From: WLMZ01 sp963732585
Lineage (GTDB): Bacteria; Actinomycetota; Acidimicrobiia; Acidimicrobiales; Ilumatobacteraceae
Reading direction: 5' to 3'
DNA length: 64,000 bases
NCBI GenBank assembly: GCA_963732585.1
Contig: CAVSZY010000004.1
Coordinates: forward strand, 1,116,001-1,180,000
Shown here: one piece after another, positions 9,680 through 18,038 of the stretch
Position numbering within the stretch: the first letter of the stretch is position 1
How the letters are laid out: the number at the start of each line of letters is the position of its first letter
The notes under the pieces: generated by a model
Seen by the model: only the letters and a program-made list of their open reading frames with translations
Told to the model about the DNA's origin: nothing
The model's database searches: none
Program-made: the position numbers and the translations under genes

Positions 9680-9728
9680 TCCACATTTGGGACTAGTCGG
9701 CCGTTGGCGCCCGTCGTACCTTCACAAC

Positions 9729-10883
9729 ATGAACACCACAACTGCTGTAACCACCACGAAACAACATTGGACCGGGGTCGATGTCGATAACCCATGGCTG
9801 TCGCTTGCCCGTCAGCTCGGCCCCGAGCTGGCGGCGACCTCGGCGGAACTCGACGCCTCGGGAGAGTTTGTCGGGCACGGGTATCAACTGCTCAAGGAGC
9901 GACGAATGTTCTCGATGCTCGTGCCCAGCGAGCGCGGTGGCCCGGGGGCGACGCACGCCGAAGCGTGCGCCGTGCTCGCCGAACTGGCCCGCGCCTGTCC
10001 GGCGACGTCGCTGGCCTTCTCGATGCATACGCACCTCGTCGCTGCCCAGGTGTGGCGCCACAACCGTGACCTGCCCGCGCCGGTGCTCGACAAGCTCGCG
10101 GACCAAGAGCTGGTCTTGGTCTCCACGGGTGCCTCGGATTGGATCGACTCCAACGGATCCGCCGTCAAGGTCGACGGCGGCTACCGGGTCAGCGGGCGCA
10201 AGATGCCCGCCAGTGGATGCCCCGGCGGCGACATCGTCATCACCAGCTCCCGAGTCGGTGGTGAGGTGATCCACATGGCCATTCCGTTCAGCGCTGAGGG
10301 CGTGAGTGTCGTGGAAACGTGGGACACGATGGGCATGCGGGCCACCGGGTCGCACACCGTTGTGCTCGACGACGTGTTCGTGCCCGAAGGGGCTGTGTCG
10401 CTGACCCGGCCCGGTGGGGTGTGGCATCCGGTGTGGGCCACGGTCGTCGGCGCGGCGATGCCACTGATTATGTCGACCTACGTCGGGGTTGCCGAGGAGG
10501 CGGCACAACGTGCTGTGCTGCTCGCCGGATCGAAAGCCGACAAGGCCGACACGGCAACGTCCGTTGGGCGGATGATGAATCAGCTCACCGCAGCGCGCGA
10601 CTCGGCTCGGGCGATGATCGACTCCAGCGAGAACCTTCACTTTGAGAACACCGTCGAACACGCCGGAACCACGCTGAGCCGCAAAGGCAACACCACCGAC
10701 GCGGTGTTGGCCACGGTCCGCCTGGCGATGGAGGTCGCTGGTGGTAGCGCCTATCAGCGAGCCTCCGGTATCGAGCGACTGTTTCGCGATGCCCATGGCG
10801 CGCTCTATCACCCGCTGCCGACAGCACGCCAGGAGCAATTCTCGGGCCGGGCGGTGCTCGGGCTCGATCCGGTTGTGGGGTGA
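9729..10883 (+). CDS. Acyl-CoA dehydrogenase family protein
   Basis: A 384-residue flavoprotein of the acyl-CoA dehydrogenase superfamily. The N-terminal helical domain is followed by GYRVSGRKMPASGCPGGD (FAD/substrate beta domain) and the conserved TMGMRATGSHTVVLDDVFVP block; the C-terminal helical domain carries the AGGSAYQRASGIERLFRDA segment. The ATG at 9729 is preferred over an upstream in-frame start at 9687 because the extra residues are not family-like. The C-terminal form resembles DszC/HsaA-type flavin monooxygenase relatives as well, so true acyl-CoA oxidation is likely but not certain. It is divergent from the HxlR regulator. Confidence 0.88.
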   Translation: MNTTTAVTTTKQHWTGVDVDNPWLSLARQLGPELAATSAELDASGEFVGHGYQLLKERRMFSMLVPSERGGPGATHAEACAVLAELARACPATSLAFSMHTHLVAAQVWRHNRDLPAPVLDKLADQELVLVSTGASDWIDSNGSAVKVDGGYRVSGRKMPASGCPGGDIVITSSRVGGEVIHMAIPFSAEGVSVVETWDTMGMRATGSHTVVLDDVFVPEGAVSLTRPGGVWHPVWATVVGAAMPLIMSTYVGVAEEAAQRAVLLAGSKADKADTATSVGRMMNQLTAARDSARAMIDSSENLHFENTVEHAGTTLSRKGNTTDAVLATVRLAMEVAGGSAYQRASGIERLFRDAHGALYHPLPTARQEQFSGRAVLGLDPVVG

Positions 10884-10902
10884 TCGCGGCCACAATGAGG
10901 TG

Positions 10903-11988
10903 ATGACGACCATCACCCGTCAACATGCACGTCGGTTGGCGATCGGGGCTCAATTGCTGAGCGCTGATCGTCCGGCTGATCTTGCAGCCGTTGCCAGCCG
11001 ACTGACGTTTCTGCAACTCGACCCGACGGCGGCGATTGCACCAAGCGCCGATCTCGTCTGTTGGAGCCGTATCGGATCGACCTATCAGCCAACCCACCTC
11101 AGCGCGGCGGTGACGGTCGATCGCACGATGTTCGAACATCGAGGCCAGGTGAGCGCCGTCGAGCCGGTGATCGTCACCCTGCGACCGATGGCCGACATCG
11201 GTCTTTATCTGGCGGAGATGATCGCACTGCGCGACACCCCGTCGCGAGTCACCGACTGGTTGAATGCCAACGCCGGGTTTCGTCAGCGGGTCCTCGATCA
11301 ACTCCGTGAGAGCGGTCCGCTGCAGTCGAAGGAGATCCCCGATACGAGCGAAGTCAGCTGGCAATCAACCGGCTGGACCAACGACCAGAACGTCACCCAG
11401 TTGCTGCAGTTCCTCAGTTCGCGCGGCGAGGTTGCCGTCGCCGGTCGTCGTGGGCGGCAACGTTTGTGGGACGTGGCCGAGCGGGTCTATCCCGCCGACG
11501 TCGAGGTCGTGGCGGTCGACGAGGCCCAGTGGGTGCGTGACGAACGGTTGTTGCGTTCGCTCGGCATCGCTCGGCCGCAATTCGTCGGTGACGCCGGCAT
11601 GCCGGTGGAAGTTGAAGGAAGCGCTGGCTGGTGGCGCATGGATCCAGCAGCGGCAGTCGATGATTTTGTCGGCCGGACGGCGCTGTTGTCGCCGTTCGAC
11701 CGGTTGATTCACGACCGCGACCGTGCCCGTGAAGTGTTTGAATTTGAATACACACTGGAAATGTATAAACCCGCGGCACAACGGCGTTGGGGCTACTTTG
11801 CCTTGCCGATCCTGCACGGCGACGAGTTGGTCGGAAAGCTTGACGCGGTGGTCGATCGTCGGCGAAACGTCCTGTCGGTCAACGCCATCCACCTCGACGC
11901 AGGACACAGCGCCGAACTCACCGCGGTCGTGTTTGACCAGGTAGCTGCGTTGGCCGAGTGGCTGGGCAGCCAATGGGAGATTGTGTAG
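10903..11988 (+). CDS. HTH_42 winged-helix protein, AlkZ/YcaQ-like DNA glycosylase family
   Basis: A 361-residue protein of the HTH_42 family. It shows FLQLDPTA near residue 32, a QxD triad like that of AlkZ-type glycosylases that unhook DNA interstrand crosslinks, and the C-terminal LLSPFDRLIHDRDRA...WGYFALPILHGDELVGKLD signature region. The ATG at 10903 is chosen; an in-frame opening to 10741 lies within the preceding gene. Its spacing of 19 bp after the acyl-CoA dehydrogenase suggests co-transcription. A second family member is encoded at 46.7-47.9 kb. Glycosylase activity is a family inference. Confidence 0.8.
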   Translation: MTTITRQHARRLAIGAQLLSADRPADLAAVASRLTFLQLDPTAAIAPSADLVCWSRIGSTYQPTHLSAAVTVDRTMFEHRGQVSAVEPVIVTLRPMADIGLYLAEMIALRDTPSRVTDWLNANAGFRQRVLDQLRESGPLQSKEIPDTSEVSWQSTGWTNDQNVTQLLQFLSSRGEVAVAGRRGRQRLWDVAERVYPADVEVVAVDEAQWVRDERLLRSLGIARPQFVGDAGMPVEVEGSAGWWRMDPAAAVDDFVGRTALLSPFDRLIHDRDRAREVFEFEYTLEMYKPAAQRRWGYFALPILHGDELVGKLDAVVDRRRNVLSVNAIHLDAGHSAELTAVVFDQVAALAEWLGSQWEIV

Positions 11989-12044
11989 TTAACGCTCCGT
12001 TGAACGGTATGTATTGTTTGTCTCGTCAAACTCTCTTCAACGAT

Positions 12045-12662
12045 ATGAAGCACATCAGGAAGTTTCCCTATCTCCTGTCAGCGGGTCTCGCCTTGTCGGC
12101 TATTGCCGCGTGTGGGAGTTCCGCCGACCAGGCATCCATCGATACCGTCGCCAGCGTTACCGTCGAACCAACCGTGCCTGTCGCGGCCACCGAGGTCGCA
12201 GTGACGGTGTCGGCTGCTGACACGATGCCGCCAGCACCGGCGGGGCAGTTGCTCGGTGGCGATGTGACGACCGCCGAGGAGGTATCCGCTTCGCTCGCCG
12301 AGGAGGTCAGCGGAACCTGCGAGAACGTGGAGACGCAACAGAAGTGCCTGTTCTACCCGAGCGCCGCGGCCAGCCCGGTTGAGGAGTTGATGGTCGACTG
12401 CAACTCGTTGTTCAGCTTTGCCAACCCGTCACCGCGCATGGCGGAGTTCACCGACGACCCGACACCGATCGAGGGCATCGCCGCCGCCGCCCGGTTCCGC
12501 ACGATGACCGCCCCGACGATCAAGGCCGAGTTCGAGATCGAGCTCGCCAAAGGTCCCACGACGATGTGCTCTGTTCAGCTGATTCTCAAAGAGGGCGACC
12601 CGGCGAGCTACCAGGCGCAGTTGACAACCATCGCCGCAGCCGTTGCCGGACGCCTCAGTTGA
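12045..12662 (+). CDS. Putative lipoprotein of unknown function
   Basis: A 205-residue predicted lipoprotein. The signal peptide KHIRKFPYLLSAGLALSAIAAC ends in a lipobox (AIAAC), followed by a Ser/Thr/Val/Ala-rich linker of about 45 residues and a C-terminal globular part with two Cys (CENVETQQKC) plus a third and fourth Cys further on. An upstream in-frame extension to 11958 lies inside the previous gene and would bury the signal peptide. I do not recognise the C-terminal domain. It should be anchored on the outer face of the membrane. Confidence 0.8.
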   Translation: MKHIRKFPYLLSAGLALSAIAACGSSADQASIDTVASVTVEPTVPVAATEVAVTVSAADTMPPAPAGQLLGGDVTTAEEVSASLAEEVSGTCENVETQQKCLFYPSAAASPVEELMVDCNSLFSFANPSPRMAEFTDDPTPIEGIAAAARFRTMTAPTIKAEFEIELAKGPTTMCSVQLILKEGDPASYQAQLTTIAAAVAGRLS

Positions 12663-12680
12663 GCAGCTGAGCGGCTCGGG

Positions 12681-13478
12681 TCAGACCGAGCCGCCGGTGA
12701 TCTCGATGTTCTGCCCGGTGAGATAGGAGGCGTCATCGGAAAGCAGGAAAGTGACGACTGCGGCCACTTCGTCCAAGGTGCCATAACGGCGCATCGGCAC
12801 CATGTTGATCATCTGCTCGGCAACGAGCGCGGGTTCATGGGCGTAGTACTGGCTGCGCGTCGCCGCCTGGGATGCCACCTGGTTGTCCCACATCTTGCCC
12901 GGCCCGATGAACGCCGGAGAGATGGCGTTGACCCGAATCCCCAATGGAGCTAGGTCCTTCGCAGCAGATTTAGTCAAACCGATGACAGCCGCTTTCGATG
13001 CCGAGTAGGCGGCCATGTTCGGCGCGCCACCAACCCCGGCCATCGATGCCGAGTTGACGATCACGCCGCCACCGGCGGCGGTCATCGCCCGCGCCGCAGC
13101 CTGCAGCACCTGAAAGACCCCGACGACGTTGACCTCGAGGATGCGGCGAAGATCAGCGCTGGGGTAGGCCGGCATGGCGACGAAGCCGCCCTGGTATCCG
13201 GCATTGTTGAACAACCCACGCACCGGCCCGAATTCTTCGACGCAGCGCTTGACCAGATCGTCGACGGCACCTTCATCGGTGACATCGCACGTCGAGGTCC
13301 AACACGACGCGCCGGTTTCGCGTATCGCTGTGGCGGTGTGTTCGAGGGCGTCGTGCGCCGACGGGTGATCGGTCGCGGCGACAATCCACCCGCTGCGGGC
13401 CAGGCGCAGCGCGCTCGCCCGGCCGATGTCGCCGGCAGCGCCGGTGACCAGAACGATGCGGTCGCTCCGTGCGGTCAT
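12681..13478 (-). CDS. SDR family oxidoreductase in the polyol ABC transporter operon
   Basis: A 265-residue SDR with VTGAAGDIGRA near residue 11, NNAGYQGG, a catalytic Ser in NSASMAG and YSASKAAV for the Tyr/Lys pair. The C-terminal LSDDASYLTGQNIEITGG is standard for the family. It starts 12 bp after the ABC ATPase stop on the same strand. In the smo-type sorbitol/mannitol operons of proteobacteria an SDR sorbitol dehydrogenase occupies an equivalent place, so polyol or keto-sugar oxidation is the likely job. The precise substrate is not visible. Confidence 0.9.
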   Translation of the reverse strand: MTARSDRIVLVTGAAGDIGRASALRLARSGWIVAATDHPSAHDALEHTATAIRETGASCWTSTCDVTDEGAVDDLVKRCVEEFGPVRGLFNNAGYQGGFVAMPAYPSADLRRILEVNVVGVFQVLQAAARAMTAAGGGVIVNSASMAGVGGAPNMAAYSASKAAVIGLTKSAAKDLAPLGIRVNAISPAFIGPGKMWDNQVASQAATRSQYYAHEPALVAEQMINMVPMRRYGTLDEVAAVVTFLLSDDASYLTGQNIEITGGSV

Positions 13479-13490
13479 CAGCGACGCTGC

Positions 13491-14579
13491 CTACGACGCC
13501 GCGCCGAGGGTGATTGCGCCGCTGCCCAATCGTGGACCATCGGCCGAGAAGAGATGCCCGCCGCCGACCAACGAGGCGGCGACGGTTTCGCCGGCCTTGC
13601 CTGGGAACGGTGCAGTGACCTTGGCGACCAACGGGACCTTGGCACCCTCGTGGTCGATGAGCAGGTGGACGAACGCCTCGGACCCGAGATCTTCGACGGT
13701 GCGGATGACACCTTGCAGCGGACCGCTGCCGATGTTGACAACCTCGGGGCGGAAGCCGACGACGGCCATGGCTGCATCGGGTTTGGCACCGGCGACGCCG
13801 ACCGGTGAACCCGCTAACACCGCCTGGCCATCGCTCACCGCGCAGGTGACCAGGTTCATCGCTGGGCTGCCGATAAAGCCGGCGACGAACAGGTTGGCGG
13901 GCTCGTGGTACAGGGTGCCGGGAGCGTCGCACTGCTGCAAGATGCCGTCTTTGAGCACGGCGACGCGATGGCCCATCGTCATCGCCTCGACCTGGTCGTG
14001 GGTGACGTACACGGTGGTCACGGCCAGGCGGGCTTGCAGTTCGGAAAGTTCGGTGCGGGTCTGCACACGCAGCTTGGCATCGAGGTTCGACAGCGGCTCG
14101 TCCATCAGATACACCGCCGGCTTGCGGACGATAGCGCGGCCCATGGCCACTCGTTGGCGCTGTCCACCGGAGAGGTTCTTGGGCTTGCGGTCGAGGTACG
14201 GTTCAAGATCGAGGATGCGCGCTGCTTGCTTGACCCGCTCCATTCGTTCTTGCTTGGGAATACCGGCTTGCTTCAAGGCGAAACCCATGTTCTCGGCCAC
14301 GGTCAGCTGTGGGTACAAGGCGTAGTTCTGGAAGACCATGGCGATGTCACGGTCGCGTGGACGAACCGCCGAGACGTCACGATCACCAATCGAAATCACG
14401 CCACCATCGAGCGGCTCGAGGCCGGCGAGCATGCGCAGCGCCGTCGACTTGCCGGAACCCGACGGACCGACGAGCACCAAGAGCTCGCCGTCGCGAATTT
14501 CGAGATTCAGCTCATTGACAGCTGGACGCGACGTCCCTGTGTAGAAACGGGTTGCATTCTCAAAACGAACGGTTGCCAC
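13491..14579 (-). CDS. Carbohydrate ABC transporter ATP-binding protein (MsmK/UgpC/SmoK type)
   Basis: A 362-residue ATPase. Walker A is GPSGSGKS at residues 38-45, the Q loop is at MVFQNYALYP, the signature LSGGQ at residues 136-140, Walker B at VYLMDEP, and the H loop at YVTHDQVEAMTM. The last 120 residues form the MalK-type OB-fold regulatory domain (VGFRPEVVNIG). This C-terminal domain places it with sugar and polyol importers. It is third of five genes running binding protein, permease, permease, ATPase, SDR. Confidence 0.95.
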   Translation of the reverse strand: MATVRFENATRFYTGTSRPAVNELNLEIRDGELLVLVGPSGSGKSTALRMLAGLEPLDGGVISIGDRDVSAVRPRDRDIAMVFQNYALYPQLTVAENMGFALKQAGIPKQERMERVKQAARILDLEPYLDRKPKNLSGGQRQRVAMGRAIVRKPAVYLMDEPLSNLDAKLRVQTRTELSELQARLAVTTVYVTHDQVEAMTMGHRVAVLKDGILQQCDAPGTLYHEPANLFVAGFIGSPAMNLVTCAVSDGQAVLAGSPVGVAGAKPDAAMAVVGFRPEVVNIGSGPLQGVIRTVEDLGSEAFVHLLIDHEGAKVPLVAKVTAPFPGKAGETVAASLVGGGHLFSADGPRLGSGAITLGAAS

Positions 14580-14606
14580 GGAAATCTCCTTGAAAGCAGC
14601 GGTGAA

Positions 14607-15464
14607 TCACTTGATCGCGCCCATCGCCAGGCCACGGATCATGCGCTTCTGCGCCATCCAACCGGCGACGACAACGGGCAGGCTGGCGAGCACGGAGGCC
14701 GCCGAGAGTTTGGCGAGGAAGTTCTCTTTCTCGCTGATGTTGGTGGTCACCCAGATCGGAATCGTCTGTGCGTCGGCACTGTTCAATTGCAGAGCGAAGA
14801 AGTATTCGTTCCAGGCGAAGATCATGCACAGCAGCGCAGTGGCGGCGATGCCCGGCACGGCGATCGGCAGGATCACCGACTGCAACTGGCCACGCAGGCT
14901 GGCACCGTCGATCTCAGCGGCCTCGATCAGTTCCCGAGGCACCTCTTGGAAGAACGAGCGCAACATCCATACCGCCAGCGGCAGGTTCATCGCCGTGTAC
15001 AAGATGACCAGCACGGTACGGGTGCCAAGCAGGTTGAAGTCCCTGGCCAGGATGTACAGCGGCAAGATCGAAGCGACCATCGGCAAGAACTTCGTGGAGA
15101 TGAAGAACAGCAAGACGTCGCGCCACTTCTTCACCGGACGGATCGCCAGGGCGTAGGCCGCGGGGATCGCCAAGATCAACACGATTGCGGTGGAGACGAA
15201 CACGGTGAATGCCGAGTTGGAAAAGGCGGTGCTGAAGGAAAGGACACCTGAGGTCGACTCGGTGACCTCGCGATAGCGGTCGAGCGAAGCGTCGAAGAAG
15301 ACCTTGGGATCGCCAACGGCGTCGAGTTCTTCTTTGAATGAGCTGATGACCACCCAGAAGATCGGGAAGAAGAACAGCAGGCCGACGAGCCAGGCCAGCA
15401 AGCCAAGAAAGGCATTGGTCCAACGGTTCTCGCCGATGCCAAGAGAGCTGCCACGTGTTTTCAT
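14607..15464 (-). CDS. Carbohydrate ABC transporter permease, MalG type
   Basis: A 285-residue inner-membrane protein with about six hydrophobic segments. The EAA loop, which contacts the ATPase, is recognisable as ELIEAAEIDGASLRGQLQSVILP. The long periplasmic-side loop after the first membrane segment is typical of MalG-type subunits. Its ATG shares one base with the stop of the preceding permease gene (TGATG), indicating translational coupling and equal stoichiometry. Confidence 0.94.
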   Translation of the reverse strand: MKTRGSSLGIGENRWTNAFLGLLAWLVGLLFFFPIFWVVISSFKEELDAVGDPKVFFDASLDRYREVTESTSGVLSFSTAFSNSAFTVFVSTAIVLILAIPAAYALAIRPVKKWRDVLLFFISTKFLPMVASILPLYILARDFNLLGTRTVLVILYTAMNLPLAVWMLRSFFQEVPRELIEAAEIDGASLRGQLQSVILPIAVPGIAATALLCMIFAWNEYFFALQLNSADAQTIPIWVTTNISEKENFLAKLSAASVLASLPVVVAGWMAQKRMIRGLAMGAIK

Positions 15465-16372
15465 CAGACGATTTCCTCTCCCTCGAGCAACCCGGACAAC
15501 AACCGGAGCGACAGGTTGGCGATGATCAGGGCGGCGACCACGACGACGATCGAGTAGGCCGACGTGCGCCCGAACAGCCAGCCGCCGCCGATCGATCGCT
15601 TATAGATAAAGAACGGCAGGTTTGTCGAGCCAGGTCCACCGCCGGTCATCACCGAGATGTGGTCGAAGGCCTGGACGATGTAGATCGCCCCCAGCAGTGT
15701 GCCGAGTTCGAAGTAGGGGCGCAGGTGGGGCAGCGTCAGCTGACGAAAGACCCCGAAGGTGGTGGCGCCGTCGACCTTGGCTGCCTCGAGCACGTCGCTC
15801 GGTTGGCCTTGCAGACCGGCGAGCATGATCAACATCATGAACGGCGTCCACTGCCAGACCAAGACGGTGACCACCGAGGCGGTTGGATGTTTGGAGACCC
15901 ACTCGACCGAGTCCATGCCGAGCAGTTCCAGCACCCAGTTCAACACGCCGTAGAGCTTGTTGAACATTTGCAGCTTCCAGATCAACCCGGCAACCACCGG
16001 CATGATCAGGAACGGGGTAATCAAAAGGGTACGCACGAAGCCCTGTCCGAAAAACTTGCGATCGAGCAGGATGGCGAACAGGGTGCCGAGGATCAAAGAG
16101 ATCAACACAGCGGAAACGGTCATCGTCACCGTGACGACGGCTGCTTCGCGAAAGAAGCGTTCGTTACTGGAAAACAGCTTGGTGTAGTTCTCAGCACCGA
16201 CGAATTCGCGTGGCGATGGTGGGACGAGCTTCCAGTTCGTCAGGCTGTAGTAAATGCTCATCAGGAACGGAATCTGTGTGATGAGCACCGTAAAGATCAA
16301 TGCGGGCAGCAGTGGAAACCGCCGCCTCCAAGGCTGATCGAGCGGCGACTTTGGCTTGGCGATCGTGGCCAT
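15464..16372 (-). CDS. Carbohydrate ABC transporter permease, MalF type
   Basis: A 302-residue permease with six predicted membrane segments and an EAA loop (DVLEAAKVDGATTFGVFRQLTLP). The chosen start at 16372 follows a GGAGGAC ribosome-binding site; an in-frame opening to 16441 would run back into the hairpin between this gene and the binding-protein gene. It pairs with the MalG-type permease downstream. The 99-bp gap to the binding-protein gene holds a strong stem-loop. Confidence 0.94.
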   Translation of the reverse strand: MATIAKPKSPLDQPWRRRFPLLPALIFTVLITQIPFLMSIYYSLTNWKLVPPSPREFVGAENYTKLFSSNERFFREAAVVTVTMTVSAVLISLILGTLFAILLDRKFFGQGFVRTLLITPFLIMPVVAGLIWKLQMFNKLYGVLNWVLELLGMDSVEWVSKHPTASVVTVLVWQWTPFMMLIMLAGLQGQPSDVLEAAKVDGATTFGVFRQLTLPHLRPYFELGTLLGAIYIVQAFDHISVMTGGGPGSTNLPFFIYKRSIGGGWLFGRTSAYSIVVVVAALIIANLSLRLLSGLLEGEEIV

Positions 16373-16423
16373 TGTCCTCCCCCTTCGAAACGTAAACGTG
16401 ACGTGATGTCTTGCGAAAAGAAA

Positions 16424-16456
16424 GGGTGGGGGCACCCACACCGAATGCCCCCACCC
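16424..16456 (-). terminator. Intra-operon stem-loop between binding protein and permease genes
   Basis: GGGTGGGGGCA (16424-16434) and TGCCCCCACCC (16446-16456) form a perfect 11-bp GC-rich stem with an 11-nt loop. In minus-strand RNA it is followed by TTTCTTTT, the form of an intrinsic terminator. It lies just after the binding-protein stop and before the first permease. Such elements are known to let the binding protein be made in excess over the membrane subunits by partial termination or RNA protection. Confidence 0.85.
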
Positions 16457-16471
16457 AGATCTTTGGGTTAC

Positions 16472-17884
16472 TTAGCTCGAAACCGCCGAGGCGATGTCGT
16501 GGCAGTCTGCCAGGGCGTCGTCGACGCTCATGTTTCCGGCGATGACGCTGGAGAACAATTCGGTGCACTGGTTGCCGACGTCCTGGAACTCAGGAACACC
16601 GACGTACTGCACGCCGGGCAGGCCCGGACGCTTGGTGGTGCCGGGGTTGGCGATCGGCGCAGCGGCCATGGCATCGAGGGTCGGCTGAGCGAACGCAGCG
16701 GCGGCCTCTTGATACTCGGGCAGGGCGTAGGTCGAGTTACGAGTTCCTGGCGGAATGCCAGCCCAACCGCCAGCGATCAACGTGCCAGCCTGCTTGAGGT
16801 AGTCGGGACCAGTAGCGAAGGACAAGTACTGCCAAGCAGCGTCGGCATTCTTTGTCGTCTTCGGGATGGCCAAGGCCCAGCTCCACAGCCAGCCTGATGC
16901 CGCGGTCTTGTTGACCGGAGCCAAGGCGTAGCCGAGCTTGCCCTTGATCGGGCTGTCGTTGCCTTCCAGGTTGGAAGCAGCAACGGTGGCGTCGTACCAC
17001 ATTGCGGCCTTGCCGTCCTGCATTGCCTTGGTGCACTCGTTGTACGACGAGTTGGCGGCGTCGTCTTCACCGGCGGCAGCGAGCAGCTCGGTGTAGAAGG
17101 TCAGCGCTTCTTTGAACTCTGGCTGATCAACCTGCGAGGCGCCGATCGAACCGTCAGCGTTTGCCTCCCACCAGGTGCCACCGAAGGTATTCAACACGGT
17201 GGTGAACGCAGCGCCCAAGTCGCCCCAGCCCGGCTTGCCACGAAGGCAGATGCCGGCCATTTCTGGGGTGTCGACAGCCTTGGCGATCTCGGCCACTTCG
17301 GCCCAGGTCGGTGCTGCTGGCATGGTCAGGCCTGCGGCCTCGAGTACGTCCTTGCGATACATGAGGAACGACGACTCGGCGTAGAACGGCGCTGCGTAGA
17401 GCGAGTCACCGACCGAGAGACCGCCGCGAACCGAAGGAATCAGGTCGTCGATCATGTAGGTGGCGTCGGCCTTGGCCAACGGGGTGAGGTCGGTGAGCAA
17501 GCCCGCTGCACCGAACTGCGGTGCCTCGAACATGCCGATCATCATCACGTCGAACTGCTCGCCGCCACCGGCGACGTCACGTGTGGTGACTTCGCGCAGG
17601 TCGCCTTCGCCGAGGATCGAGTAGTTCACCTTGATGCCGGTCTTGGCGGTGAACAGTTCGGGCGTCAGCTTGACGATGTCTTCCATCTGCGGGTTACCGA
17701 CGATGGCGACAGTGATCTCCTGCCCAGCGGCAGGAGTCGCCGTCGTGGCATCAGGCGCGGCTGGCGTGGTGACGTCGGCTGCCTCTGGCTCGTCGCTGCC
17801 GCAGGCTGCGGCGGTGAGAGCGAGCGTGGTAAGAGCAGCGAGCGCTAGGTAACGCTTGCCTCTCCGACTGGAACTTGATTGCAT
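16472..17884 (-). CDS. ABC transporter extracellular polyol/sugar-binding lipoprotein
   Basis: A 470-residue family 1 solute-binding protein. The signal peptide ends in a lipobox with Cys28 (LTLALTAAAC), followed by a Thr/Pro/Ala-rich tether and the binding domain starting at ITVAIVGNPQMEDIVKL. Conserved family pieces include FDVMMIGMFEAPQFG, MYRKDVLEAAGL and the TKNADAAWQYLSFATG block. The resemblance is to mannitol/sorbitol-type (SmoE-like) proteins, and the divergent mannitol-dehydrogenase-family gene supports a polyol ligand. It is the first gene of its operon and faces the operator-like repeats at 17953-18029. Confidence 0.93.
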   Translation of the reverse strand: MQSSSSRRGKRYLALAALTTLALTAAACGSDEPEAADVTTPAAPDATTATPAAGQEITVAIVGNPQMEDIVKLTPELFTAKTGIKVNYSILGEGDLREVTTRDVAGGGEQFDVMMIGMFEAPQFGAAGLLTDLTPLAKADATYMIDDLIPSVRGGLSVGDSLYAAPFYAESSFLMYRKDVLEAAGLTMPAAPTWAEVAEIAKAVDTPEMAGICLRGKPGWGDLGAAFTTVLNTFGGTWWEANADGSIGASQVDQPEFKEALTFYTELLAAAGEDDAANSSYNECTKAMQDGKAAMWYDATVAASNLEGNDSPIKGKLGYALAPVNKTAASGWLWSWALAIPKTTKNADAAWQYLSFATGPDYLKQAGTLIAGGWAGIPPGTRNSTYALPEYQEAAAAFAQPTLDAMAAAPIANPGTTKRPGLPGVQYVGVPEFQDVGNQCTELFSSVIAGNMSVDDALADCHDIASAVSS

Positions 17885-17952
17885 TGGGTCTTCCCCCTGT
17901 TTTTGTCACGGACAATGTGGCGGAGGTCACGACCTCCGCTGGATCCTATTGT

Positions 17953-18029
17953 TATGTGGTTTTGTGTGCGAATGCAAGCTGTAAACCACATATTCTGAGA
18001 CTTGAGATGTTGTTTTGTGTTGGTTTACA
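17953..18029. promoter_or_regulatory. Operator-like repeats in the divergent polyol promoter
   Basis: This short AT-rich spacer holds TATGTGGTTT (17953-17962) and its exact inverse AAACCACATA (17983-17992). A third related site, TGTTGGTTTACA, lies at 18018-18029, just before the GTG of the dehydrogenase. All three share a TGTGGTTTACA-like core. The DeoR-type regulator encoded two genes downstream is the obvious candidate binder and would control both transcription directions. The assignment is by position and repetition only. Confidence 0.6.
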
Positions 18030-18038
18030 CTCCGAGTC

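Noticed and set aside
13905..15251. Plus-strand open frame of 448 codons across the ABC transporter genes
   Set aside because: It spans an ATPase-permease junction on the other strand and has only low-complexity His/Gly/Asp-rich sequence.
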